Assembly: GCA_034926415.1 (NCBI GenBank)
Contig: JAYFRC010000034.1
Span: forward strand, 7,432 to 71,431
Direction of reading: 5' to 3'
Length of the DNA stretch: 64,000 nt
Source of the DNA: JAYFRC01 sp034926415
GTDB taxonomy: Bacteria > Bacillota > Clostridia > Oscillospirales > Oscillospiraceae
Shown: piece after piece, positions 49,158 through 58,240 of the stretch
Numbering within the stretch: the first letter of the stretch is position 1
Layout: each line of letters opens with the position of its first letter
The notes under the pieces: generated by a model
Database searches by the model: none
Told to the model about the DNA's origin: nothing
Seen by the model: only the letters and a program-made list of their open reading frames with translations
Position numbers and translations under genes: made by a program

Positions 49158-50729
49158 TTATGCGCCGTAGCCGCTTGAGTAGCTTCCGCTGTACGAACTG
49201 CCGCTGCCGGTTCCGTTATTGAAGTAATAGCTGTAGCCGTTGCTTCCGTTGCTGCTGCCGCCGTTCTGGGTGGCGCCGCTGGACGTGTCTGGAACCGTGG
49301 TCGTGCTGCTGCTCGTCGTCGAAGCGGGCTCGGCGCCGAAGGTAAAGTTTATGGTAGTTTCCTTGCCGCTGCGGTAAACCGTAAGCGTGCAGCTGTCCCC
49401 GGCCTTATAGGATTTCTTCGCGGTGGTCAGGTCGTCCATTGAGGTAATAGTCGTATCGTCTATCTTTGTTATGATGTCTCCGGCCTGGAGTCCGCATTTC
49501 TCGCCCGCTCCGCCTTCCTCGATGCTGTAAACGTATACGCCTTCAACGAGGTTGTACTGTTTGGCCATGTCGGAGGTCACGGTCTGGGCGGTAATGCCCA
49601 TGTAGGGCTTATTGGTAACATAGCCGTTTTCCATGATGTCCTTTATCATGCTCCAGACAGTACTGATTGGAATAGCGAAGCCCACGCCCTCGACCGTGGT
49701 AGTCGAATAGGAGCTGTACTTGGCGGAAACGATACCGACAACCTCGCCATAGGAATTAAGCAGCGGGCCGCCGGAGTTGCCGGGATTGATGGCGCAGTCA
49801 ATCTGGATCATGTCAAAGGACTGGCCTTCGACCTCTATCGCGCGGTCACAGCTCGAGACGACTCCGGTCGTCAGGCTGAAGGTAAGCTCGCCAAGCGGGT
49901 TGCCGATGGCGTTGGCCTGGTCGCCGACGTTGAGAGCGGTGCTGTCGCCTATAACAACGGTGCTGAGACCCGTGGCGGCTATCTTCACCACGGCAATGTC
50001 GTTTTCTTCGTCGCCGCCGACATAGGAGGCGGTATAGCTCGTGCCGTCATAGGTCGTCACGTTTATGGACGTGGCACCCTCTACAACGTGGTAGTTGGTG
50101 ACTATATATCCGTCGGAGGTGATTATGAAACCGCTTCCGGAGGCCGCGTTCTGAACAGTCTGTCCGAAAATGTTGGTGGAGTTTTCGGAAACGTTGATGC
50201 TGACGACAGCGTTGACGTTGGCAGCATAGACCTCTGCCGGAGTCATCTCGGTCTGTCCATCGACGGAGACCTGATTTACCGTTCCGACCGTGCGGCTGCT
50301 GACCGCCACGCTCGTAGAGTCCCCGCTGCCGTTTATGGCGTACATCGCGCCCGCTCCGACTCCTCCGCCTATAAGCGAGCAGACGAGCATGGCCGCTACC
50401 ATCTGTTTACCAAAGCCAGCGCCGCCTTTCTTTTTGGGCTTTTCATCGGCGCTGCGGGGCGTGCTGTCCTCAAATCGGTGATAACCGGTGTCGGCGTTTC
50501 CGCCCTCCGCGCTTTTCCCGCTTTCCGCATTGCTTTCGGCGGTGCTTCGGCTCTCGCCGGCCTTGGGGGCTTCATAGACGGGCTCCGGCTGGCTGTCGCG
50601 GGTCGAGTGATAGGACGCGCTCTCGGGAGCCGGCTCCCTCCAGCGGTAGCTTTCGTCCCTGTTCGGCGTTTCGCCGCCCGCGTTGTTTATATTTTCATTG
50701 TTCATGTTGTTTTCATTGTTCTCATTCAT
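49158..50729 (-). CDS. HtrA/DegP-like membrane-anchored serine protease 1
   Basis: A 523-residue protease. N-terminal 105 residues are low-complexity (N/E/S/G-rich), then a membrane segment (about 110-131), a trypsin-like domain with catalytic H214 (TNYHVVEG), D244 (ENDIAVVK) and S319 (NPGNSGGPLL), a PDZ domain (about 380-460) and a 50-residue S/G/T/Y tail. It acts at the outer face of the membrane on misfolded proteins. Start ATG 50729 has GGAGG 9 bases upstream. Separate from the second HtrA by its own 212-base upstream region. Confidence 0.92.
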   Translation of the reverse strand: MNENNENNMNNENINNAGGETPNRDESYRWREPAPESASYHSTRDSQPEPVYEAPKAGESRSTAESNAESGKSAEGGNADTGYHRFEDSTPRSADEKPKKKGGAGFGKQMVAAMLVCSLIGGGVGAGAMYAINGSGDSTSVAVSSRTVGTVNQVSVDGQTEMTPAEVYAANVNAVVSINVSENSTNIFGQTVQNAASGSGFIITSDGYIVTNYHVVEGATSINVTTYDGTSYTASYVGGDEENDIAVVKIAATGLSTVVIGDSTALNVGDQANAIGNPLGELTFSLTTGVVSSCDRAIEVEGQSFDMIQIDCAINPGNSGGPLLNSYGEVVGIVSAKYSSYSTTTVEGVGFAIPISTVWSMIKDIMENGYVTNKPYMGITAQTVTSDMAKQYNLVEGVYVYSIEEGGAGEKCGLQAGDIITKIDDTTITSMDDLTTAKKSYKAGDSCTLTVYRSGKETTINFTFGAEPASTTSSSTTTVPDTSSGATQNGGSSNGSNGYSYYFNNGTGSGSSYSGSYSSGYGA

Positions 50730-50874
50730 GGCAAAGTTCCTCCTTGAAAACATATGTGAAGCAAACACGCGGATACATTTCCGCTTCCTGTTTACAATGC
50801 GTATCATAAACTGCCATACTTAATTTAATCTTAAAAATTACAAAATATTTTTTACTTTTTGTAAGCATACTGGC

Positions 50875-50916
50875 AAAGACGCCGTCCCGCGGCGGCAAGC
50901 CCGGGACGGCGTCTTT
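50875..50916 (-). terminator. Hairpin terminator after the second htrA-like gene
   Basis: AAAGACGCCGTCCCG-N12-CGGGACGGCGTCTTT, a perfect 15-bp stem with a short T-run on each strand. Confidence 0.7.
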
Positions 50917-50941
50917 ATCATATTAAAATCAGTCCGCAGCC

Positions 50942-52276
50942 TTATGAATAACTTGACTCCGCGTCGAGCACAACGGGAAATTCCATCGTCTCGCCGTCTC
51001 TTAAAACTGTGAGCGTCATAGTTTCGCCGGGGGCGTGCGTGCGGCGCACCTCAAGCAGGTCCTTTGTCGAAGACACTTCCGTTCCGTCGGCCGCGGTTAT
51101 GACGTCTCCCTGACGAAGTCCCGCCGCCTTGGAACAACTGCCTGACTCGACAGAGTAGACGATAAGTCCTGTTTTCCCGCCGTCAAGCGCCACGGGCATC
51201 ACGGTTATGCCGAGTCTGCATTCCGGCAGCACGTAGCCGTATTCAAGTATCTGATTCACCTCATACAAAAATTCCGACGAGGGTATCGCAAAGCCCAGGC
51301 CTTCCACAGTATAGCTGCTCGAGCCCATTTTTATCGTGTTTATGCCGACGACCTGGCCTCTCGAGTTTATGAGCGGACCGCCGGAGTTGCCGGGGTTCAG
51401 CGCGGCGTTTGTCTGTATCAGCGTCATTGAGCGGCCGTTCACGTCCACGTTGCGGTTTATGGCGGAGATTATTCCGTCCGTCAGCGTCCCTCGAAGCTCG
51501 AGTCCGAGCGGGTTTCCTATGGCGTATGCCGTTTCGCCGACTATAAGGTCGTCGCTGTCGCCTATTTCGGCGGGCTCAAGGTCGTCCGCATCGACCTTCA
51601 GCACCGCAATGTCGCGGTCTGTATCGTAGCCGATGAGCGAAGCGTCGAGTTTTTCGCCGGTATAGAGAATGACGGCGCAGCTAGTACCACCATCTATAAC
51701 GTGGGCGTTCGTAAGTATATATCCGCTCTCGGTCAATATAACTCCCGTACCTATGGACGCCGTGGTACTGTCCTGCATGGCGGCTACCGTCACGACCGAG
51801 GGAAGCACCTTGGCGTAGACCTCTGAGGCTGAAAGCTCCTTCGCGCTCTTGTTTTCGCTCATGCCTATACTTACGCCGAGCCCGTGCGCAGCAGCCGCGA
51901 TATGCACCTTGGACGAATCGCCGTTCTCGTCTTCGTTGTACCAGAGTATATCGCCGTCGCCGTGACCGCCGCCGTGCACGACGGAGTAAAAGGGAACGAA
52001 CTTCGCGACCAGCGCGAGTCCTACCGCCGCGGCGCAGAGCGCCGCGAATATGACGACGCCGCGCTTTCCGTGCTTCGGTTTTTTCGGCTCTCTTCGCTCC
52101 TTCTGCTTTGCCTTCTTTACATACATCGGAAGCTTCTCGCCCTCTTGTTTCTTTCTCTCGGCTTCAGAAACAAAATCGCGTTCGTATGTCAGAACTACTT
52201 CCAACGGCAAATACGGACGTTCGTAACTCTCCTGTATCTCGCGCTGGGGCTCCGCATCGTTTCCAATTTTTTCCAT
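50942..52276 (-). CDS. HtrA/DegP-like membrane-anchored serine protease 2
   Basis: A 444-residue protease with a basic cytoplasmic N-terminus, a membrane segment (about 73-94), catalytic H192 (LTNAHVIDG), D222 (DRDIAVLK) and S297 (NPGNSGGPLI), and a PDZ domain (about 345-430). It lacks the low-complexity tails of the first HtrA. I use ATG 52276, 12 bases after AAAGG; an in-frame TTG at 52306 falls inside repeat element C. It is the third gene of a regulator-kinase-protease unit, like Bacillus cssRS-htrA, so the two-component system may control it. Confidence 0.9.
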   Translation of the reverse strand: MEKIGNDAEPQREIQESYERPYLPLEVVLTYERDFVSEAERKKQEGEKLPMYVKKAKQKERREPKKPKHGKRGVVIFAALCAAAVGLALVAKFVPFYSVVHGGGHGDGDILWYNEDENGDSSKVHIAAAAHGLGVSIGMSENKSAKELSASEVYAKVLPSVVTVAAMQDSTTASIGTGVILTESGYILTNAHVIDGGTSCAVILYTGEKLDASLIGYDTDRDIAVLKVDADDLEPAEIGDSDDLIVGETAYAIGNPLGLELRGTLTDGIISAINRNVDVNGRSMTLIQTNAALNPGNSGGPLINSRGQVVGINTIKMGSSSYTVEGLGFAIPSSEFLYEVNQILEYGYVLPECRLGITVMPVALDGGKTGLIVYSVESGSCSKAAGLRQGDVITAADGTEVSSTKDLLEVRRTHAPGETMTLTVLRDGETMEFPVVLDAESSYS

Positions 52277-52281
52277 AAATA

Positions 52282-52423
52282 TGACCGTGCCTTTCGCTTC
52301 GCTCAAGGTTCAAAATGACCATTAAAAGGGATGGTCATAATGTGTATATTTTCTGTCGCCGCGCAAGCGGCAAAAATGCGTAATTGAATCAAATAAAGTC
52401 TGAACCTGTTTCAAACTTCTCCG
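52282..52423 (-). repeat. Intercistronic structured element, copy C (kinase-htrA gap)
   Basis: Minus strand: GGAGAAGTTTGAAAC... H1 AAGTTTGA-AACAGGT-TCAGACTT (one G-U); H2 TGCCGC-TTGC-GCGGCG flanked by TTTT/AAAA; H3 ATGACCAT-CCCTTTTA-ATGGTCAT (perfect 8 bp); then GAAAGGCACGGTCAT with the ribosome site of the protease gene. Alternative pairing of H3 left arm and loop with that site: 13 of 15 positions. See copies A and B. Confidence 0.78.
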
Positions 52424-52434
52424 TCTTCGCGGTT

Positions 52435-53859
52435 TCAGATCGCGAGCGTCAGTGTGAAGGCGAAGGTCGTGAGTCCGTTTTCGCTCGTGACCTTTATGTC
52501 TTCCCTGTGCTGCCGCAAAATCGTCTTTACAATATAGAGGCCGAGGCCGACGCCGTCCTTGTCCTCGCTGCGGGATTTGTCGCTCTTGTGGAATCTCTCA
52601 AAAAGCAGAGGTATCTCCTCGGGCGATATCGTCTCTCCCCTGTTCTGGATAAAGACGAGCGCCTTGCCGTTTTTGATGCCGATGCCCATCTTCAGCGTCG
52701 AGCCGCGCTCGGCAAACTTGGCGGCGTTTTCCATGAGATTGTATATGACCTGCTGGATAAGATCCGGGTCGCCCATGACGAACACCGAGTCCTCCGGGAT
52801 ATCGGCCTCGACATCGAGGCCGCGGTCGGTTATTTTCATCTCCATCGATATTATCGTGCGGCGCATGCTCTCGCACACGTCGAAACGGCGCTTTTCCTGT
52901 ATGACGTCAGTCGCCTGGAGACGCGATATGTCCAGCATCCTGCGCACGAGGCGCGACATTCTGCGGCTCTCATCCGAGATTATCTGGAGATACTTCTTCT
53001 CCTTTTCGCGCGGTATCGTCCCATCGAGAATTCCGTCGGTATAGCCGGCTATGCTCGTCATCGGGGTTTTCAGCTCGTGCGAGACGTTGGCTATGAACTC
53101 GCGGCGGCGAAGCTCCGTCTGCTGGAGCGAATCGGCCATAAGGTTGAAAGCGTCCGCGAGCTCGCCCATTTCGTCGCTCTGGCCGTTGGGATTAACTCGA
53201 ACATCAAGGTTGCCCGCCGCGAAGCTTCGTACGGCCCTGACCATGTCCTGTATGGGTTTTGTCTGGCGCACGGTGGTGACCGAACAGAGCACTACGGCGA
53301 TGAGCATGACGGTTATCATCGTAAAAAAGAAAATACCGAAAAACGCGCGCCACATCTGCGTGAACGAGCTCATATCGCTCGTCACCAGTATCATGCCGAC
53401 GAGATTTCCGGTATACGGGCTCATCACGCTTTCGCCCACGATATACTGCTTGTGTTCGTATATTCCGCCGAGATTATTCACTCCGGAATATTTCTCACCG
53501 CCGCGTATTTCGGCCGCCGTCGCCTCGGGAATCGAGAGCGAACGGCCCTGAATATCCGAATCGGAAGCCATTATGACGCTTCCGTCGTTATCGCATACAA
53601 GAAGCTGAACGTCCGCTATCTCCGCCGCAAAGGACGCGAGAGTGCGGAACGAGGTGCTGTCTGCAAGGCTTTCGCCGGTGTAATACTGCGTGGCAAGCTG
53701 TGTGACGAGCTCCACGTCCTTTTCCATTCCGGCGCGTTTTTCCGTCGTCACATAGTTGTAGCTCAGTCCCATGAACGCCACGGCGAGCACCACCATGGTA
53801 AGTATTATCATTCCCGCGGTCAGCAGGAACTGTCTCCAATAAAGGCTCTGCGTTTTCAC
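52435..53859 (-). CDS. Sensor histidine kinase
   Basis: A 474-residue kinase: membrane segment 1 (about 10-32), extracytoplasmic sensor (about 33-160), membrane segment 2 (about 165-190), HAMP (about 192-245), H-box NVSHELKTPMTSIAGY (about 260), N-box YNLMENAAKFA, and a short G-box ending DGVGLGLYIVKTIL. The extracytoplasmic loop mentions no known ligand motif. It starts 53 bases after the response regulator and is followed by repeat C and an HtrA gene, so envelope stress is a plausible signal (inference). Confidence 0.88.
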   Translation of the reverse strand: MKTQSLYWRQFLLTAGMIILTMVVLAVAFMGLSYNYVTTEKRAGMEKDVELVTQLATQYYTGESLADSTSFRTLASFAAEIADVQLLVCDNDGSVIMASDSDIQGRSLSIPEATAAEIRGGEKYSGVNNLGGIYEHKQYIVGESVMSPYTGNLVGMILVTSDMSSFTQMWRAFFGIFFFTMITVMLIAVVLCSVTTVRQTKPIQDMVRAVRSFAAGNLDVRVNPNGQSDEMGELADAFNLMADSLQQTELRRREFIANVSHELKTPMTSIAGYTDGILDGTIPREKEKKYLQIISDESRRMSRLVRRMLDISRLQATDVIQEKRRFDVCESMRRTIISMEMKITDRGLDVEADIPEDSVFVMGDPDLIQQVIYNLMENAAKFAERGSTLKMGIGIKNGKALVFIQNRGETISPEEIPLLFERFHKSDKSRSEDKDGVGLGLYIVKTILRQHREDIKVTSENGLTTFAFTLTLAI

Positions 53860-53912
53860 AGGTCAGACGGCCCCTTTTCGTTTACCCCGCGCAGCTATAT
53901 GGCAGGGCGGAT

Positions 53913-54626
53913 TTATTTTGTATTGTCCTGCGCTCCGTCGGTAAGCTCAAATTTATAGCCCACGCCCCAGACCGTCTTCAGCGCCCATTTGTCGCTGACG
54001 TTCTCGAGCTTTTCGCGGAGGCGTTTTATGTGGACGTCAACCGTGCGCGAGTCGCCGAAATAGTCGAATCCCCACACCTCGTCGAGAAGCTGATTGCGAG
54101 TGTAGACTCGGTTAGGCGTCGCCGCCAGGTGGTAGAGAAGCTCGAGCTCCTTGGGCGGCGTATCTATCTTCTGCCCGTCGACGATTAGCTCGTAGGAATC
54201 AAGATTTATCACGAGCTTGTCAAACGTCAGGCGCTTTTTCGTGTCCTCGGGAAGCTCCGTACGGCGGAGCACCGCGTTTATCCTCGCGAGAAGTTCTTTC
54301 ATCTCGAAAGGCTTTATAATATAATCGTCCGCGCCCATCTCGAGGCCCTGTATGCGGTCGAACACTTCGCCCTTGGCCGTGAGCATTATTATCGGAACCT
54401 TCGACGTCTCTCTTATCTTGGCACAGACGCCCCAGCCGTCCAGAACGGGCAGCATGATGTCGAGAAGTATGAGGTCGGGAGCTTCCTTTCTGAACTCCTC
54501 CAGCGCCTTTCCGCCGTCGGCGGCGCGTCGGACGACAAAGCCCTCCTTTTCAAGATACAGACGAAGCAGGTCGGCTATGTTTCCGTCGTCCTCGACCACA
54601 AGTACGTTTCGTGCCAAAATCTCCAC
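53913..54626 (-). CDS. OmpR-family response regulator
   Basis: A 237-residue regulator: EDD acidic pair near residue 13, phospho-acceptor D in LILLDIMLPVLDGW (about 56), K in IIKPFEM, and a winged helix (about 140-230; PPKELELLYHLAATPNRVYTR, RTVDVHIKRLREKL). The start is uncertain: GTG 54626 is very near GGAAGG, while TTG 54617 has a longer distance. Cognate of the kinase encoded next. Confidence 0.88.
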   Translation of the reverse strand: MEILARNVLVVEDDGNIADLLRLYLEKEGFVVRRAADGGKALEEFRKEAPDLILLDIMLPVLDGWGVCAKIRETSKVPIIMLTAKGEVFDRIQGLEMGADDYIIKPFEMKELLARINAVLRRTELPEDTKKRLTFDKLVINLDSYELIVDGQKIDTPPKELELLYHLAATPNRVYTRNQLLDEVWGFDYFGDSRTVDVHIKRLREKLENVSDKWALKTVWGVGYKFELTDGAQDNTK

Positions 54627-54736
54627 ATCCTTCCATGGCGGACATTCCGCCGCCGGCTCTTCGGGGCGGCCGAAAGCCGGTCATTCTTCCCCGATTATAC
54701 TTATATAATGCATTTCATGCTTGAACATTCTGTAAA

Positions 54737-55885
54737 CTATATGTTGACCTCGTTCACCGCGCGAACGCTGTACTTATCATCGCGAAGTCTGGGAAGAAGC
54801 GTCGTCAGCGCCGAGGCGGAAATGTCGTCTCCGGTCATAAGCACGCGGGCATAGGACGTTTTCGCGGCTATGCGCTTTATAACCGCCGCGGCGCGCGAGA
54901 TGCCCGCCGTACCGAGAGTCTGCGCGTCCACGTTCGCCGTAAAGACACAGTAGCCGTCCGAAACGAGCGCGCTCTTGGGATACGTTCCGCCGCTGAGCAG
55001 GATTATGCGCGTCGCGGCTCCGGTATAGGTGCGAAGCAGCGCGTTTGCGCGCTCTATCTCGCGCTCGGCGCGAGCCGCCGAGATCGTGCCGTCCACTGTT
55101 ATGCCGACGGTATGTCCCTCCGCCGCGATACGGCGGAGCAGGTCGTCGGAACCCTCCATTTCGTCGGCGGTAAAGAAAAACGCGGCCTTGAATCCGTAGC
55201 CGGAAAGCCTGTCGAGTATCGCGGAGACCGAGTCGCCCGCCGTGAACGCCATGCACACCGTCACGCTGTTCTTGTTAGTCTCCTCGGGCGTATCATCGGA
55301 ATCGTCCGTCGTCTGCCCGGAATCGGAGCTCGGCGTCTGCTTGCTCTGTATATACTTGTTGTAGCGTGAGGACAGGAACACGTCGGCCTTACTTACAAAG
55401 GCGCTGTCCTGAAACGTCGCATCTGAATTCTTGATGCGTACGAGCGGGATATAGTCCGTTTCAACTATGGTGAAGGACATCGTGAAATACGCGCAGACAA
55501 AGGCGCCGGGGAAAAACACATATCCGTTTTTCGTTATGGCGCTGAACGCGTACGAAACGCCGTTCTGCGTCAGCACGCCGCCGTTTGCGAGATCAAACAG
55601 CAGCGCCGTATTATCGCGGTAGAGCATGGCCTTCTGCTCGCCCGCGCCGTAAGCGTAGGACACGCCGATATTGGAGGATGAGAAGACCGTGCTCGGAACA
55701 TAGAGGTTGCCGCCCGACCAGAAAGGCATCGTCGCGTCGGAAAGCTCGAAGAGGGTATCGTTGACGGCGGTGAAATAGGCCGTTTCCGTTTCCGCTCCCG
55801 CGCGCTCGGTCGAAATAGGCGCCGCGAGGACGAACGTCACCGCGGCCGTGAGCAATATGCAGCATATGCGCTTTATCGGCTTCAC
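54737..55885 (-). CDS. Secreted protein with copper-amine-oxidase-N-like domain and degenerate NodB deacetylase domain
   Basis: A 382-residue exported protein: signal peptide (about 1-31, cleavage near AGA), an N-terminal domain (about 35-175) resembling the copper amine oxidase N-terminal (stalk) domain, an S/D/T-rich linker (about 185-208), then a NodB-homology region. Active deacetylases have TFDDG and HTxxH; here these places read FTAGDS (about 217) and GHTVGITVDG (about 255), and the R-x-P-Y-G motif reads RIILLSGG. The metal triad is therefore missing and it is probably not a deacetylase but a wall-binding or regulatory relative. It lies upstream of the two-component genes on the same strand. 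Confidence 0.7.
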   Translation of the reverse strand: MKPIKRICCILLTAAVTFVLAAPISTERAGAETETAYFTAVNDTLFELSDATMPFWSGGNLYVPSTVFSSSNIGVSYAYGAGEQKAMLYRDNTALLFDLANGGVLTQNGVSYAFSAITKNGYVFFPGAFVCAYFTMSFTIVETDYIPLVRIKNSDATFQDSAFVSKADVFLSSRYNKYIQSKQTPSSDSGQTTDDSDDTPEETNKNSVTVCMAFTAGDSVSAILDRLSGYGFKAAFFFTADEMEGSDDLLRRIAAEGHTVGITVDGTISAARAEREIERANALLRTYTGAATRIILLSGGTYPKSALVSDGYCVFTANVDAQTLGTAGISRAAAVIKRIAAKTSYARVLMTGDDISASALTTLLPRLRDDKYSVRAVNEVNI

Positions 55886-55975
55886 GGTCCTTTTCCCTCC
55901 TCTTTGCAGCAGATGTTATTACAATTTTTTATTTTATCCGATTCTGTGCCTTTTTGCAAGATGGGCAGCCAGCAA

Positions 55976-56006
55976 AACGGCCGCTCCGGTTTGCGGAGCG
56001 GCCGTT
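55976..56006 (-). terminator. Terminator after the degV-like gene
   Basis: AACGGCCGCTCCG-N5-CGGAGCGGCCGTT, a perfect 13-bp stem; on the minus strand TTTT continues from the stem. Confidence 0.75.
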
Positions 56007-56011
56007 CAAGC

Positions 56012-56881
56012 TTATTTTTTCTTTCTGTAGACGAGCGCCACAACGTTCGGTCCGCAGTTTATCGCGATTATGCAGCCGAGATAATAGCTGAGTACCGGCA
56101 GATAGCCAAGCTTTTCCCTGCACTCGGCGTTAAGCTCGTCATTCCTGTCCTCAAGCGCGCCGTGGATGCAGAGATACTCGCTTCCGGGCTCCATCTCATC
56201 TTTCATCATATCGACTATTGCGGGGACGACCGCCTTATCCCCGCGCACCTTGCCGAGGATTTTCGCGCCGCCGTCCTCGAAGCCTATAAGCGGGCGCAGT
56301 CCCAGAGCGTCTCCGATAAACGCTGCGGCGGCGCTGACGCGGCCTGATTTTTTGACGAACTGGAGATTATAGGGCACGAAAAGCACACGCTGATGGTCTA
56401 TCCAATCCCGTATGACGGTGAGCACTTCTTCAACGCTCTTTCCCTCGGCCGCAGCGCGCGCGCCGAGAACGGCCGCATAGCCGTAACCCATGGTGTAAGT
56501 CGTACCGTCGACTACATGGACGGAAAATTTGCCCCCGGCTTCCGGATGGTCTCTGAAAAACGCGTCTCTTGCAATCATCGCGTTCTGGTTCGTGGCCGAG
56601 CCTCCGGCGTTTATAGAAACGTATATCAGATCCGTGCAGCCTTCCGCGAAAGCCCTTTCATAACACTCCAAAAACGTGAATGGCGTGAGCTGCGAATGCG
56701 TAGGCACGGTGGCCGAAGCCTCGAGTTTTCTGTAAAACTCAACCGGTGTAAAATCCACGTTGTCCCTGTACTCCCTGTCGTCCATCGCTATGATGAACGG
56801 AAGAACCTCTATGCCGCAGCTCTTCTGGAGCTCCGCAGGGATATCCGAAGCCGAGTCCGTCATTATTCTGATTTTTGCCAT
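56012..56881 (-). CDS. DegV-family fatty-acid-binding protein
   Basis: A 289-residue DegV protein: TDSASDIPAELQKSCGIEVLPF at the N-terminus, TSQLTPF-type segment (here THSQLTPFTFLECYERAF near residue 81), a SxxxxGT/N segment (SINAGGSATNQNA near 109) and a C-terminal lid domain (VVALVYRKKK end). Such proteins bind a fatty acid for the fatty-acid kinase FakA; no fakA is in the window. GGAGGAACAT precedes the ATG. Monocistronic. Confidence 0.9.
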   Translation of the reverse strand: MAKIRIMTDSASDIPAELQKSCGIEVLPFIIAMDDREYRDNVDFTPVEFYRKLEASATVPTHSQLTPFTFLECYERAFAEGCTDLIYVSINAGGSATNQNAMIARDAFFRDHPEAGGKFSVHVVDGTTYTMGYGYAAVLGARAAAEGKSVEEVLTVIRDWIDHQRVLFVPYNLQFVKKSGRVSAAAAFIGDALGLRPLIGFEDGGAKILGKVRGDKAVVPAIVDMMKDEMEPGSEYLCIHGALEDRNDELNAECREKLGYLPVLSYYLGCIIAINCGPNVVALVYRKKK

Positions 56882-57022
56882 ATGTTCCTCCTGCGTCTGC
56901 TTCAGCGGACGTATCGCATATTACGAATTGCTAAATCTCAATTCCATATTATATCATTTATCCGGCATATATGGCAAGTGGAACGAACCCCGTTTTTATT
57001 AAATGCCAAAATGGCGCGGTTT

Positions 57023-58018
57023 CTACTTTTTCGGCGTATATCTGGCTATTTTTACGTCGGTATAGTACCACGTGAGTATCTGCCTGTAATTTTTTCCCTG
57101 CTCGGCCATAACATTGGCTCCGTACTGGCTCATTCCGACGCCGTGGCCGTATCCTGTCACATGAAAAATGATGCTGTCCGCCTCCGTTTCGACAGTGAAG
57201 CACGCGGAGCGAAGGCCGAATATCGTGCGCATCTTTCCTCCGCTGACGCTCACGCCGCCGACGTCCATTGAAGAAACAAGCCCGGAATCGCTGGTTTCCA
57301 CGTTTTTCATCCATTCCGCCTCGTCGTCACCGAAAACCGCGTCGGGATACTCGGCGAGAAACTTCTCCCTGAACTCGTCCGCCTCGACCGTCACGACGCT
57401 GTAATAATTCGGCACCTCGGCGTCGTCCTCCGGGCTGCTGACGCTCTTGAGATACGGGAGCTGCGAGACCCAGACGTCGCCCGAGTTCTGCGTCTTTCCG
57501 GGCGCGGACGAAAAGAAAGCCGCAAATATGGGATCTCCGTCGTAAAGTATCGTCATTCCGTCGGTCCCGCGCACCGCCGTGGCTATCTTAGCGGCGTATT
57601 CATCCGCGTTCTTTCCCCAGTTTTCTTCCGCGCTCTCCGCGGAAAGCCACGCCTGACAGCAGTTTATATCGTCGCATACGTCGGCGTCCGGATGGTTTGC
57701 GGACGGCCCGTTTTCCATCTTGTAGCATGTCTCGGTGCGCGCCGCAACGGCCTGAGCTTTCAGCGCCTCTATTTCAAACGACGCAGGCATCTCCGCTCTC
57801 AGCACGCCCTGAAGATACTCGTCCATCGTCATCTCGCGCACCTCTCCGCCTATGAGAGCTCTCACGGTAACGGAGCTGTCGGTCTTTCCCGGATCCGGTA
57901 TGGAATAACCCGTCTCCCCGCCCTGCGATACTATGTTTTTCACCGCGGGAACGCCTATCCACGCCGCCGCAAAGACTATTATTATAAGAACGATCGCCGC
58001 CGCCGCGCTCTGCTTCAT
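57023..58018 (-). CDS. spoIID: Stage II sporulation protein D (SpoIID lytic transglycosylase)
   Basis: A 331-residue protein with an N-terminal membrane anchor (about 5-24) and the SpoIID domain: VRALIGGEVREMTMDEYLQGVLRAEMPASFEIEALKAQAVAARTE (starting near residue 53; catalytic glutamate in RAEMP), CQAW, and the C-terminal GYGHGVGMSQYGA. It cleaves peptidoglycan glycan strands during forespore engulfment. ATG 58018 has AAAGGTGG 7 bases upstream and gives the usual length (about 340); the frame stays open to 58111/58117, with another possible ribosome site, adding 31-33 basic residues. Evidence that the organism sporulates. Confidence 0.88.
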   Translation of the reverse strand: MKQSAAAAIVLIIIVFAAAWIGVPAVKNIVSQGGETGYSIPDPGKTDSSVTVRALIGGEVREMTMDEYLQGVLRAEMPASFEIEALKAQAVAARTETCYKMENGPSANHPDADVCDDINCCQAWLSAESAEENWGKNADEYAAKIATAVRGTDGMTILYDGDPIFAAFFSSAPGKTQNSGDVWVSQLPYLKSVSSPEDDAEVPNYYSVVTVEADEFREKFLAEYPDAVFGDDEAEWMKNVETSDSGLVSSMDVGGVSVSGGKMRTIFGLRSACFTVETEADSIIFHVTGYGHGVGMSQYGANVMAEQGKNYRQILTWYYTDVKIARYTPKK

Positions 58019-58240
58019 GCCCGTCCCACCTTTTTTGCGTTTTCGGGCTATTCTATTTCCGAGCAGAGCCAAATATGACTTCGCCTGCTTCAAAAAACGT
58101 TTCGCGCGCATGGACAAAAAATCTCCCCCGTGTTAATATAAGAATATATATCAGAACTTTATATCGCTTCCCGGCGCGCTCTCCGCTCCGGGCGCTTTTA
58201 ATAATAACATATAAAACATATAATAAGAGGTTTTTCTTAA

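Noticed and set aside
52384..53958. 524-codon frame opposite the histidine kinase gene
   Set aside because: Shadow of the kinase gene in a GC-rich genome; histidine/arginine-rich and without domain signatures.
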